From: Hymenobacter sp. GOD-10R
GTDB taxonomy: Bacteria; Bacteroidota; Bacteroidia; Cytophagales; Hymenobacteraceae
Length of the DNA stretch: 64,000 bases
Reading direction: 5' to 3'
NCBI RefSeq assembly: GCF_035609205.1
Contig: NZ_CP141184.1
Location: 6,631,501-6,695,500, forward strand
Of the stretch, positions 44,896 through 52,606 are shown piece after piece (the stretch's first letter is position 1; every line of letters starts with the position of its first letter). The notes below the pieces were generated by a model. That model was not told where the DNA came from. It did not search any database and saw only the letters and a list, made by a program, of their open reading frames with translations. Position numbers and translations under genes: made by a program.

Positions 44896-45274
44896 GTCCA
44901 TACACCTTCAATAGCAACTCATTGTAGGCCTCTAATAGAGCTATATACTTCGTTTGAAGCGCTAGGAGCTGTTTAACAGGATCTGAATCAGCAGCCTGTA
45001 ACGCCGCCAATTTCGGTGTTACATTATGAGCTACAGTATTCGTTACAGTTTGTGATACAAGAGGCAATACACCCTGTTGCACTACTGTAAAGTCTTCAGA
45101 GAAATCATATCCAATTATGTCACCTACTTTTTTTACAAAGCTGTAATCAAGTGTATCTTCTTTGAACTTACGATAGATGGTGGGACGTGTAATACCTAGC
45201 TCATCAACGATCCTTGTAATCGAAATACCGCTGTTTTTTATGGCTTCCTGAAGGATTTCGCCCTGATGTGGCAT
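44888..45274 (-). CDS. small HTH DNA-binding regulator
   Basis: 128 residues. The N-terminal half is an XRE-like helix-turn-helix: LQEAIKNSGISITRIVDELG and ITRPTIYRKFKEDTLDYSFV. The second half is a linker (VTNTVAHNVTPKL) and a probable coiled coil (LLALQTKYIALLEAYNELLLKVYG) for oligomerisation. There is no ligand domain. Its upstream region carries six TGTAAC boxes, and two more lie in the coding sequence (45018-45023, 45042-45047), so self-regulation or array binding is likely. Its stop codon is inside the parS-like palindrome. Phage-repressor-like, but no other phage genes are near. Confidence 0.8.
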   Translation of the reverse strand: MPHQGEILQEAIKNSGISITRIVDELGITRPTIYRKFKEDTLDYSFVKKVGDIIGYDFSEDFTVVQQGVLPLVSQTVTNTVAHNVTPKLAALQAADSDPVKQLLALQTKYIALLEAYNELLLKVYGPK

Positions 45275-45658
45275 GAATCAAACTTGTAATATGCTGGTAG
45301 GTGTAAAGATGTTAAAGTTGTTGCATTTAACAAAATACTATACGTAAAATACAACTGTAGTGTAACGTCAATTTTTGTATAGGTGTAACGTTTTTGAATG
45401 GACATAGTTACACTTTACAAATGATACACTGTAACCATAACAAAGTGTTACAATGGATCAGACTGTTACAAAGGCTCGGCAAAACTCATCATACGCTGTC
45501 CAATCAGCGTTTTGGTGAAGAACAATCGCTTACGATATAAGAAGACAGGCAGTACACCCTAGCCCACCTATGTTCTCCTTATTCTTGACCAGATTTGCTG
45601 GATAGCGACTACGAGAAGAACCTGAAATGTAACAGGCTGCTGCACGCAAAAAAGACGT
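45275..45658. other. AT-rich intergenic region upstream of the HTH gene
   Basis: 384 bp, much more AT-rich than the surroundings at 45275-45480. It contains the TGTAAC array (45361-45470). Beyond about 45480 composition returns to normal and I see no gene. I find no exact DnaA box (TTATCCACA). Confidence 0.6.
45361..45470. repeat. phased array of six TGTAAC boxes
   Basis: TGTAAC at 45361, 45384 and 45430 and its complement GTTACA at 45407, 45447 and 45465. The first four start exactly 23 bp apart, the last two 17 and 18 bp further. GTGTAAC at 45383-45389 and GTTACAC at 45407-45413 also form a 7-bp inverted repeat. The array begins 87 bp upstream of the HTH gene start. Confidence 0.85.
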
Positions 45659-46510
45659 TTACGAGCGCTGCAAAATTTGAAGCAAGCGGTTAGGATAGTC
45701 GGTCGTGATACCGTCGACTCCTAGGGCAAGTAGCCTATGCATATCGGCAATTTCGTTTACCGTCCAGGGCACAAGGCGCATGCTGTAAGCCCGCACTTCA
45801 GCCATCAGTTGCGCGTCGACTAGTGGAAATTCAGGACCATAAAGAGCGGGGATAAAACCTAGCTCCTGTAGGTGTTCATGGAAAGGCTTCGCGTCCTCGA
45901 CAAGCAACCCTAAGGTTAACGCTGGTGCCTGCTGATGCACTGCTTGCAATGCACGTTTGTCGAAGGAGATAATGGCAGTCCGAGACATCACTCCAGCAGC
46001 CTGTACTTCCCCTATTACTAGCTCGACAAACCTCGCTGGGGTTGGATGAAATATGTGGTCTTCTCCCGCAGTACTCTTCACCTCGATGCTATAGTGAACA
46101 AGGGAGCGAGTGAGTTCCTGCGTTCGTTTTTCTACAGCTTGGAACACCTCTCGTAGTAAGGGTTTGTAGGCGGGCTGTAGCTGCTGCTCAGGGAAACGAA
46201 GCTGCCGTTGGAGCCCACAGTCACACCGCCTGATATAGTCGTAGGGCAGCTGAAAAAGATTGAAGTCCTTCTCCCTTGCAAGCGGGATAGGCTGTCCACT
46301 AGCATCCAAGCAAAGGGCTGCTGAAAGCCAAGGCTCGTGCGATACAATTACCTGTTCATCAGCAGAAATTACCACATCGAGTTCGAGAGTATCGACACCT
46401 AGCTCCAGGGCACGTAAGAATGCTGGTACTGTATTTTCGGGCAGCAAACCACGGCATCCGCGGTGGCCATGCACTTCAGGGTAGTTGGTGCTATCGACAA
46501 TTCTTATCAT
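45659..46510 (-). CDS. glycerophosphodiester phosphodiesterase
   Basis: 283 residues. The GDPD active site is intact: HGHRG (14-18), ENTVPAF, LELDVVIS and VSHEP. It cleaves glycerophosphodiesters to glycerol-3-phosphate and an alcohol. No signal peptide, so the cytoplasmic UgpQ-like type is more likely than GlpQ. The C-terminal WTVNEIADMHRLLALGVDGITTDYPNRL is the usual end of the barrel. Monocistronic, unless the tiny ORF at 46565-46648 belongs to the same transcript. Confidence 0.94.
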   Translation of the reverse strand: MIRIVDSTNYPEVHGHRGCRGLLPENTVPAFLRALELGVDTLELDVVISADEQVIVSHEPWLSAALCLDASGQPIPLAREKDFNLFQLPYDYIRRCDCGLQRQLRFPEQQLQPAYKPLLREVFQAVEKRTQELTRSLVHYSIEVKSTAGEDHIFHPTPARFVELVIGEVQAAGVMSRTAIISFDKRALQAVHQQAPALTLGLLVEDAKPFHEHLQELGFIPALYGPEFPLVDAQLMAEVRAYSMRLVPWTVNEIADMHRLLALGVDGITTDYPNRLLQILQRS

Positions 46511-46564
46511 GAATTTAGCTACGTAGTGCTGTAGGCGGCGGCTGTCATTCGCTAGTAGCTTTGC

Positions 46565-46648
46565 TTATTCTTGTCCTTTGAACGCGATGAACAAGTACTT
46601 CAGTGGTATTACTAGACCTAGATAAAGCAGCAACAAGAGCAGCGCCAC
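46565..46648 (-). CDS. possible 27-residue membrane microprotein
   Basis: From GTG at 46648 to TAA at 46565-46567: one hydrophobic stretch (ALLLLLLYLGLVIPLKYLF) and a polar end (IAFKGQE). The frame is closed by an in-frame stop about 50 bases further upstream, and no ATG is available. The helix-then-charged-tail looks designed, and it is 54 bases ahead of the GDPD start on the same strand, but this could be chance. Confidence 0.25.
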   Translation of the reverse strand: MALLLLLLYLGLVIPLKYLFIAFKGQE

Positions 46649-46767
46649 TACGTTGTGATCAGCACCACAACAAGGCGCCTAGGTGCCTCCATTCACGTTC
46701 TCAACTTAAGCCAGCAACCAGCTTTGTATTCTAGGAACTGCTGGCCGCTTCCACATAAAAGTCGCTT

Positions 46768-47376
46768 ATGAAGAAAGTCGTTGTTCTACTCGTTCTACTT
46801 GGCCTCTTGGCAGGTGGCTATTACTACTATCGCCGCCTAGCCGCGGGGCCTACGTACGCACTCATGCAAGCAGCACGGGCATTCAAGTCACACGATGTAG
46901 CCGCGTTTGAGCAATACGTGGACGTACGCAGTGTGTCATCTAGCCTGATCAACCAAGTAGCTGATCAAGGCGCCGCATTGGGGCTTCCTAGCTCAAATAA
47001 TCTATTGTTGCAAGGAGCACTCCAGGTGCTTAAGCCACAACTATCCGAAATAGCTAGGCAGGAAGTTCAGCAACTCGTAGCATCAGGAGCAGCACCTAGC
47101 CCCGACAAGATGCCTTCAACTCCATTGGGTAAGATTTCGGTACTAGGAGCAGTAGGCAATGTCATAGGATCAAACAGCCAGTTCAAAGGGATCAGCTACG
47201 TGCGGCAAGAAGGCGAAGAAGCTTTGGTAGGACTTGAGCTAGACCAGCCTAAGTACGATACCACAGTAGTAGTAGAATTGAAGATGCTTCACGAAGGCGA
47301 CCATTGGCAGGTGAAAGAAATTGCAAATGCTCGTGAGTTAGTGAAGCGCCTTGCCCAGCTCAAGAAGGGTAATTGA
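46768..47376 (+). CDS. DUF2939-type membrane-anchored protein
   Basis: 202 residues. An N-terminal membrane helix (KKVVVLLVLLGLLAGGYYYY) precedes the DUF2939 pattern GPTYALMQAARAFKSHDVAAFEQYVDVRSVSSSLINQ, a long helical middle and a C-terminal strand region (GDHWQVKEIANARELVKRL). The function of the family is unknown; it is periplasmic or anchored. A strong bidirectional terminator follows, shared with the convergent gene at 47469. Confidence 0.85.
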   Translation: MKKVVVLLVLLGLLAGGYYYYRRLAAGPTYALMQAARAFKSHDVAAFEQYVDVRSVSSSLINQVADQGAALGLPSSNNLLLQGALQVLKPQLSEIARQEVQQLVASGAAPSPDKMPSTPLGKISVLGAVGNVIGSNSQFKGISYVRQEGEEALVGLELDQPKYDTTVVVELKMLHEGDHWQVKEIANARELVKRLAQLKKGN

Positions 47377-47408
47377 TCAGGAGTTAAGGGCCAAAAGTCG
47401 TCCACAAA

Positions 47409-47440
47409 AAAGCCCCGTCGCAGAATTGCGACGGGGCTTT
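47409..47440. terminator. bidirectional terminator between convergent genes
   Basis: AAAGCCCCGTCGCA (47409-47422) pairs perfectly with 47427-47440 around loop GAAT. CTTTCTTTAT follows on the plus strand, TTTTTGTGG on the minus strand. Confidence 0.92.
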
Positions 47441-47468
47441 CTTTATCAGTATGGAGAAGGGATGTTGC

Positions 47469-47747
47469 TTAGCTGGCTTTGCCACGACCGGCAAATAGGT
47501 AATACAAAATCAGACCACCGAGCGGGAAGAAGTAGATGATGGCAATCCATAGAATCTTCTTGCCGATCCCCCATGGCTGACGAAATACGTCAATCATGGC
47601 AAGGACATCCAGTGCTAGTAGGATGACGCCCCATATGGCAAGACCACCGTTGTCATTGTAACGGCTACAAGCCGTCATAAGCAAGGTGAAGGCCAACATG
47701 GGCACGTAAAAGGACAGGCGTGTCGAGAGTGAAGCGAGTTTATTCAT
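47469..47747 (-). CDS. small PLDc_N-type membrane protein
   Basis: 92 residues. The first hydrophobic segment (FYVPMLAFTLLMTACSRYND) ends in a cysteine and could be an uncleaved helix or a lipoprotein signal. The rest is the two-helix PLDc_N pattern: GVILLALDVLAMIDVFRQPWG, KKILWIAIIYFFPLGGLILYYL and a basic end. PLDc_N modules occur on phospholipase-type enzymes but are common as stand-alone small proteins without known function. Confidence 0.8.
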   Translation of the reverse strand: MNKLASLSTRLSFYVPMLAFTLLMTACSRYNDNGGLAIWGVILLALDVLAMIDVFRQPWGIGKKILWIAIIYFFPLGGLILYYLFAGRGKAS

Positions 47748-47853
47748 GGTATGGAGAGAGAAAGTGAGTACTATTTGGCGTTTTTACGCACTCCTCTCCG
47801 AATAGATATAAGATCGAACACTTTTAAAACATAAGTTACTATTAATCAGCAAC

Positions 47854-48498
47854 TTACATTAAATATTGTTTGATTTGGCTTAGGAAAATAGGTCCAGCTT
47901 CTGGGAACATCAGCAGCGTGACCAACATACCATAAAGCGCACCATAGAAGTGTGCATCGTGGTTGATATTATCGCCCTGACGCCGCCCCTGGTAGTAGGA
48001 ATACCCTAGGTATAGCAGCCCGAAGAGAAAAGGCTGGATCGGAAAAGGAATTGGGAAGACGTATATGCCGCTGCCTTTAGGTGCCACCGGGTTGAACAGA
48101 ATACTAGCGAAGATGACCGATGCCACGCCGCCAGAAGCCCCCAAGCTGCGGTAGTCCACATCCTTGCGGTGGCGGATGTAGGAAGGAATATCGGATACGA
48201 TAATGCCACCTAGGTACAGCACCAAGTAGCGCAAGAGGCCATCTTGAGGGCCGAAGAACCTTTCAAAAACAGCCTGGATAATTACGCCGAAGGAGTAAAA
48301 AGCAAACATGTTAAAGATTAGGTGCATCAAATCGGCGTGCAGGAAACCGGCCGTTAGAAAGCGGTACCACTCGTTGCGCTTGCGCATTAAGAAGGGATTC
48401 AGAATCCAGCTTTCTAAAAAGTCACTGTTCGACCAAGCGTAGATGGAAATGGCTGCCGTCAGCAGAATTAAAATGAGTGTGGCATCAACTGCGAACAT
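47854..48498 (-). CDS. rhomboid intramembrane serine protease
   Basis: 214 residues, six membrane helices. The catalytic dyad is present: Ser122 in GASGG and His183 in NHDAHFYGALYG. The HADLMHLIFNMFAFYSFG block in helix 2 has the usual His-Asn. Rhomboids cut membrane proteins near the outer face of the bilayer; the substrate is unknown. Monocistronic. Confidence 0.94.
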   Translation of the reverse strand: MFAVDATLILILLTAAISIYAWSNSDFLESWILNPFLMRKRNEWYRFLTAGFLHADLMHLIFNMFAFYSFGVIIQAVFERFFGPQDGLLRYLVLYLGGIIVSDIPSYIRHRKDVDYRSLGASGGVASVIFASILFNPVAPKGSGIYVFPIPFPIQPFLFGLLYLGYSYYQGRRQGDNINHDAHFYGALYGMLVTLLMFPEAGPIFLSQIKQYLM

Positions 48499-48622
48499 AA
48501 GGGTACTGGGACGTTGGGTGATAAGCTAGAATGAGTTGATATACTTAAATCGATGGCAGACGAGCAACACGATAGGATACACGCAATGGCTATGGATGAG
48601 CCGCAGGCAGCCATCATCTGCC

Positions 48623-49603
48623 CTAGCTTTCGCGTTCCATGAGTTGCATAGCTAGGCGACGTAGCGGCTCTTTGCGCTCGGCTGGAGCAGCCACTTGCTC
48701 TAGGTGTTGGAGCGCTTGCACGAAGTAGTCGTTAATCAACTCTTCCGTTTGAGCACGGATACTTAGGGCATCATACACCGCCGTTACGGCGCGCACTTTT
48801 GCTTCGGCATCCTGCCCTAGCTGACCAATGTATTGCGCCAGCGTAGCGCGCTGTTCGGCGCTAGCCTGCGCTTGGGCCGTGAGCAGTAAGAACGTTTTCT
48901 TGTCGGATACAATGTCGCCGCCTACGCGTTTGCCGAAGGTAGCCGCGTCGCCGTACACGTCGAGCAGGTCGTCGCGGAGCTGAAAAGCTAGGCCGATATC
49001 CGTACCAAATTGCCGCATTCGATCTGCATCAGTGGCGGAGGCACCACCAAGCAGGGCACCTAGCTCCAGGCAGAAGCCGAGCAACACAGCTGTCTTCAAG
49101 CGAATCATGTCGAGATACTGCGGGATGCTGACCGTGGTTTCCGTCTCAAAGTTCATGTCCCACTGCTGGCCCTCACACACCTCTGCGGCCGTCTGGCTGA
49201 ACTTGCGCAACACGGTGGGCAGAAGTTCGGCCTGCACATCGAAGAACAGCTCGTAGGCCCGCACCAGCATCACGTCGCCGCTCAAGATGGCTACGTTAGG
49301 GTTCCACTTTTCGTGCACCGTTTGTTGTCCCCGCCGCAGGGGCGCTTGGTCCATGAGGTCGTCGTGGAGCAGGGTGAAGTTGTGAAACACTTCGGTAGCC
49401 AGCGCAGGGCGCACGATGGTAGCTAGGTCGTCGGTAAACAAGTGGGCACCTAGCAAAGTCAGCAACGGACGAATGCGCTTACCCCCCAAGGCCATGATGT
49501 AGCGGATGGGTTCGTAGAGGGATTCGGGTTCGGCGCCGTAGCGTAGTTCAGCTAGGCCGGCGGTGATTTTTTGGGTGAAGAAAGAGAGGTCCACAGGGGG
49601 CAA
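48623..49603 (-). CDS. polyprenyl diphosphate synthase
   Basis: 326 residues. It elongates isoprenoid chains from farnesyl or geranyl diphosphate by adding isopentenyl diphosphate, providing quinone side chains or similar lipids. The first Asp-rich motif is LLHDDLMDQAPLRRG, the second is FQLRDDLLDVYGD, and GGKRIRPLLTLLG is near the N-terminus. Chain length cannot be set with confidence. A terminator and the rnr gene lie past its 3' neighbour; it is on the same strand as rnr but 20 bases of hairpins and repeats lie between rnr and it. Confidence 0.93.
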   Translation of the reverse strand: MPPVDLSFFTQKITAGLAELRYGAEPESLYEPIRYIMALGGKRIRPLLTLLGAHLFTDDLATIVRPALATEVFHNFTLLHDDLMDQAPLRRGQQTVHEKWNPNVAILSGDVMLVRAYELFFDVQAELLPTVLRKFSQTAAEVCEGQQWDMNFETETTVSIPQYLDMIRLKTAVLLGFCLELGALLGGASATDADRMRQFGTDIGLAFQLRDDLLDVYGDAATFGKRVGGDIVSDKKTFLLLTAQAQASAEQRATLAQYIGQLGQDAEAKVRAVTAVYDALSIRAQTEELINDYFVQALQHLEQVAAPAERKEPLRRLAMQLMERES

Positions 49604-49680
49604 GAAGGGGTTGAACGGGCAAGGTACGGAGGAAACGATTGGGGGTTTAATAGCAGGGAAGCAGGGTGGTTAGTTGCCAC

Positions 49681-49712
49681 AAAAAGCCCCAACGTCGACA
49701 GACGTTGGGGCT
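49681..49712 (-). terminator. terminator downstream of rnr
   Basis: AGCCCCAACGTC (49685-49696) pairs perfectly with 49701-49712 around a 4-base loop. TTTTT GTGG follows on the minus strand. A repeat hairpin pair lies between it and the rnr stop. Confidence 0.9.
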
Positions 49713-49718
49713 GTGCTG

Positions 49719-49780
49719 TAGCGCAGACTATGTAGTCTGCGGTGCCTCACTATTACTCGCGAACTACAAAGTTCGCGTTA
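49719..49780. repeat. GTAGCGC-family double hairpin at the rnr 3' end
   Basis: Two adjacent hairpins: GCAGACTA-TG-TAGTCTGC (49723-49740) and CGCGAACT-ACAA-AGTTCGCG (49758-49777). The outer ends read GTAGCGC and GCGTTAC. The element ends seven bases from the rnr stop codon (49787-49789). Confidence 0.8.
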
Positions 49781-49786
49781 CCTAGC

Positions 49787-52276
49787 TTAGCGTCGACGGT
49801 TGCCTTTGCTTCCGCGGGATTCGCGTTCCGGGCGGCTGCTACGACCGCCACGACCACCGCGGCTTTCGCGCTCATCCTGCTCGCGACGCTTCACCGAATC
49901 AGGTCGGTTATCTACTAGTTCGAAGTCGATGGTGCGGTCGAGCAAGTTAGCGGCTTTCACAACGACCTGCATCTCGTCGCCGAACTGGATAATGCGCTTG
50001 GTGCGCTGCCCCACGATACGATAGTTGTCTTTGTCGAGCTCGTAAAAGTCGCCGGGAATCTCGCTCAGGCGTATCATGCCTTCACACTTGTTCTCCTCGA
50101 TTTCCACGAACATGCCCCACTCGGTAAGGCCCGACACGACACCTTTGAACGTCTCGCCAATCACGTTCGACATGAACTCGACTTGCTTATACTTGATGCT
50201 CGCGCGCTCAGCGTTGGCTGCTACTTTCTCGCGCTCTGAGGAGTGCTTGCAGTCTTCTTCGATCGGCTCAACCTCTACATTCTTGCCACCTTCCAGGTAG
50301 TGTTCCAGCAGGCGGTGCGCCATCATATCGGGGTAGCGACGGATGGGCGACGTGAAGTGTGAGTAATGGTCGAAGGCTAGGCCAAAGTGACCTAGGGGCT
50401 CAGTGGTATACTTCGCCTTGGCCATCGTCCGCACGGCTAGGGTCTGGAGAACGTTCTGCTCCGGCTTGCCTATTACCTCTTCCGACAAGTCATTCAACTC
50501 GTGGCTCAGCTTCTTCGGGTTGCTCAGATCCAGGGTATGACCAAACTTCTTCGCGAAGAGAGCAAAGTTTTCCAAGCGGTCTGGGTCGGGCGCATCGTGG
50601 GTGCGGTACACCATCGTGAAGCGGGGCTTGCGAGCCTTCAGGCGGAACACAAACTCGGCCACCTTGCGGTTGGCGAGCAGCATAAATTCCTCGATCAGCT
50701 TATGCGCATCCTTCCGCTCCTTCACATATACACCAAGCGGCTTGCCCTCTGCATCAAGACGGAATTTCACCTCCTGTGTTTCGAAGCTGATAGCACCCTT
50801 CTTGAAGCGAGCAGCACAGATCTTCTTGGCAATGTCGTTGAGCAGATTGATCTCGGCGGCGTAGTCTCCTTCTTTGGTTTCGATACGCTCCTGGGCTTCT
50901 TCGTAGGAGAAGCGGCGGTCGGAGTGAATGATGGTTTTGCCGAACCAAGAGTCGTACAGTTTACCGTTTTCGTCGAGTTCAAACACGGCCGAGAAGGTGA
51001 GCTTGTCTTCGTTTGGGCGCAGCGAGCAGACCCCATTCGAGAGGCGCTCTGGCAGCATCGGAATCACCCGGTCGACTAGGTAGACCGAGGTAGCACGATG
51101 CTTAGCTTCGTGCTCTAGCTCGGTGCCAGGGCGCACGTAATGGGTCACATCGGCGATGTGCACGCCAATTTCCCAGTGGCCGTTTTCGAGCTGCTGAATA
51201 GACAGCGCATCGTCGAAATCCTTCGCGTCGGCGGGGTCAATGGTAAAGGTCGTAATGGACCGGAAGTCGCGGCGACGGGAAATCTCTGCTTCGCCAATCA
51301 CATCCGGAATAGCTTCTGACTCTTCCTCGACCGCTGCCGGAAATTCGAAAGGCAAGCCAAACTCCGCCATGATGGCGTTGATCTCTGCCTCGTTCTCACC
51401 GGCAGGTCCGAAGCTGCGCACCACCTCACCTACTGGCGAGCGGCCGTGGTCATTCGGAAACTCCGTGATGCGCACCAACACCTTTTCACCTTGCTTGGCG
51501 TCGTGCAGGTTTTCTTCAGGCACAAACACATCGAAGTAGAGCTTGCGGTTGTCAGGCTTCACGAAGCCGATGCCGCCCTGTACATACAGCCGCCCTACAA
51601 TCTCGGTGCGCTGGCGCTTGAGCACCTCCACCACATCACCCACCGGGCGACCATCGCGGGAGCCGCGCAGGCGAAGCCGAACGGTATCGCCTTGCATAGC
51701 AAACTTCAGACGGTCGGTGAAAACACGCACGTCTGTTTCGCTCTCCTCACTTACGACGAAAGCATACTTGTCAGTAGCCAAGGACACAATACCCGTGATG
51801 GTCTCACCTCCCGAATCGCGGCGGTGTGCCACTTCGGGCTGATCCGCATCGGGGAAGTCGAAGCCAGCCTCACGGCGACGGTGTACGACAGGGCCCTGGC
51901 CAAACTCTGTTTCTATTGGACGAGCACCACCACGTCGGGCGAGTGGTGCTTCGTTTTTGCGCGTTTTACGGCCACTGGCGGGCTCGGTAGCTTCGTGGAA
52001 GGCCGAGGCATCAGTCAAACGATAATCGTCGTTCTGAAGGTGCGTAAGCTGGCTGCTATTGCGGAGAGCCTTCAGATGGCTAAACAATTCCTCACGCTGC
52101 TCTTTGGTCGTCACACCTAGGCGGCGAGAGAGCTGACGGTAGGAGAATACTTTGCCGGGGTTATCGGCAAAAATCCGGAAGACCTGTGTTTTGGTCACCG
52201 GGGTACGTTCACCTTTGGGCGAACGAATGGCTTTCGCGGCGGCGCGGGGAGCCGATGATTCATCTTTTCTTTTCAT
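49787..52276 (-). CDS. rnr: ribonuclease R
   Basis: 829 residues. RNase R digests structured RNA 3' to 5'. Layout: a winged-helix N-terminus (TKTQVFRIFADNPGKVFSYRQLSRRLGVTTKE), a disordered charged piece (about 95-150), two cold-shock domains, the RNB catalytic domain with the acidic motif TIDPADAKDFDDALS and HFTSPIRRYPDMMAHRLL, and the S1 domain GVVSGLTEWGMFVEIEEN. The last 30 residues are an RGG-type basic tail (RESRGGRGGRSSRPERESRG). Separated from the polyprenyl synthase gene by a terminator. Confidence 0.95.
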   Translation of the reverse strand: MKRKDESSAPRAAAKAIRSPKGERTPVTKTQVFRIFADNPGKVFSYRQLSRRLGVTTKEQREELFSHLKALRNSSQLTHLQNDDYRLTDASAFHEATEPASGRKTRKNEAPLARRGGARPIETEFGQGPVVHRRREAGFDFPDADQPEVAHRRDSGGETITGIVSLATDKYAFVVSEESETDVRVFTDRLKFAMQGDTVRLRLRGSRDGRPVGDVVEVLKRQRTEIVGRLYVQGGIGFVKPDNRKLYFDVFVPEENLHDAKQGEKVLVRITEFPNDHGRSPVGEVVRSFGPAGENEAEINAIMAEFGLPFEFPAAVEEESEAIPDVIGEAEISRRRDFRSITTFTIDPADAKDFDDALSIQQLENGHWEIGVHIADVTHYVRPGTELEHEAKHRATSVYLVDRVIPMLPERLSNGVCSLRPNEDKLTFSAVFELDENGKLYDSWFGKTIIHSDRRFSYEEAQERIETKEGDYAAEINLLNDIAKKICAARFKKGAISFETQEVKFRLDAEGKPLGVYVKERKDAHKLIEEFMLLANRKVAEFVFRLKARKPRFTMVYRTHDAPDPDRLENFALFAKKFGHTLDLSNPKKLSHELNDLSEEVIGKPEQNVLQTLAVRTMAKAKYTTEPLGHFGLAFDHYSHFTSPIRRYPDMMAHRLLEHYLEGGKNVEVEPIEEDCKHSSEREKVAANAERASIKYKQVEFMSNVIGETFKGVVSGLTEWGMFVEIEENKCEGMIRLSEIPGDFYELDKDNYRIVGQRTKRIIQFGDEMQVVVKAANLLDRTIDFELVDNRPDSVKRREQDERESRGGRGGRSSRPERESRGSKGNRRR

Positions 52277-52602
52277 GTAGAAAATGGGCGCCGCCGGTTT
52301 ATTGTCGGTTTCTCAGGCGGCCAGAAAATGTAGAGTAGAGCATACGTGTTCGTATTGCTCTAGGATTAGAAATAGTCGGTGCGGCACCAGCCAACACACA
52401 TACAGAACATCAGCTAATAGCCGTGTTCGATCAGATACTACGGAATATATCCGATAATAACTATTGGTAGCGCAAAATGCCGGGTCATGCGAGACATACC
52501 ATAGCTCTATTTCCTAACGATAGTGGATCAAGATTCATTCACTAATAAGTGCAGGAATGTAGCACCTCGTTGTCACGTGTAGCGCGAAGCTCCCGCTGCG
52601 CG
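52277..52602. other. intergenic region between rnr and the ABC gene
   Basis: 326 bp upstream of rnr and downstream of the ABC ATPase gene. It holds a GC-rich stem near 52286-52323 (CGCCGCCGG/CAGGCGGCC area), an AT-rich middle, and at its end the GTAGCGC repeat (52561-52606). No ORF of note. Confidence 0.5.
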
Positions 52603-52606
52603 CTAC
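52561..52606. repeat. GTAGCGC-family hairpin supplying the ABC gene stop codon
   Basis: GTAGCGCG (52579-52586) pairs with CGCGCTAC (52599-52606) around AAGCTCCCGCTG; CACCTCGTTG just before it is shared with the element at 16708-16828. The TAG stop of the ABC gene (52603-52605 read on the minus strand) lies inside the right arm. Confidence 0.85.

Noticed and set aside
45361..45470. CRISPR array
   Set aside because: The repeated unit is only six bases and the spacing is 17-23 bp with mixed orientation, and no cas genes are near.
51446..52120. 224-codon open frame opposite rnr
   Set aside because: Antisense to RNase R cold-shock domains; no recognisable protein pattern.
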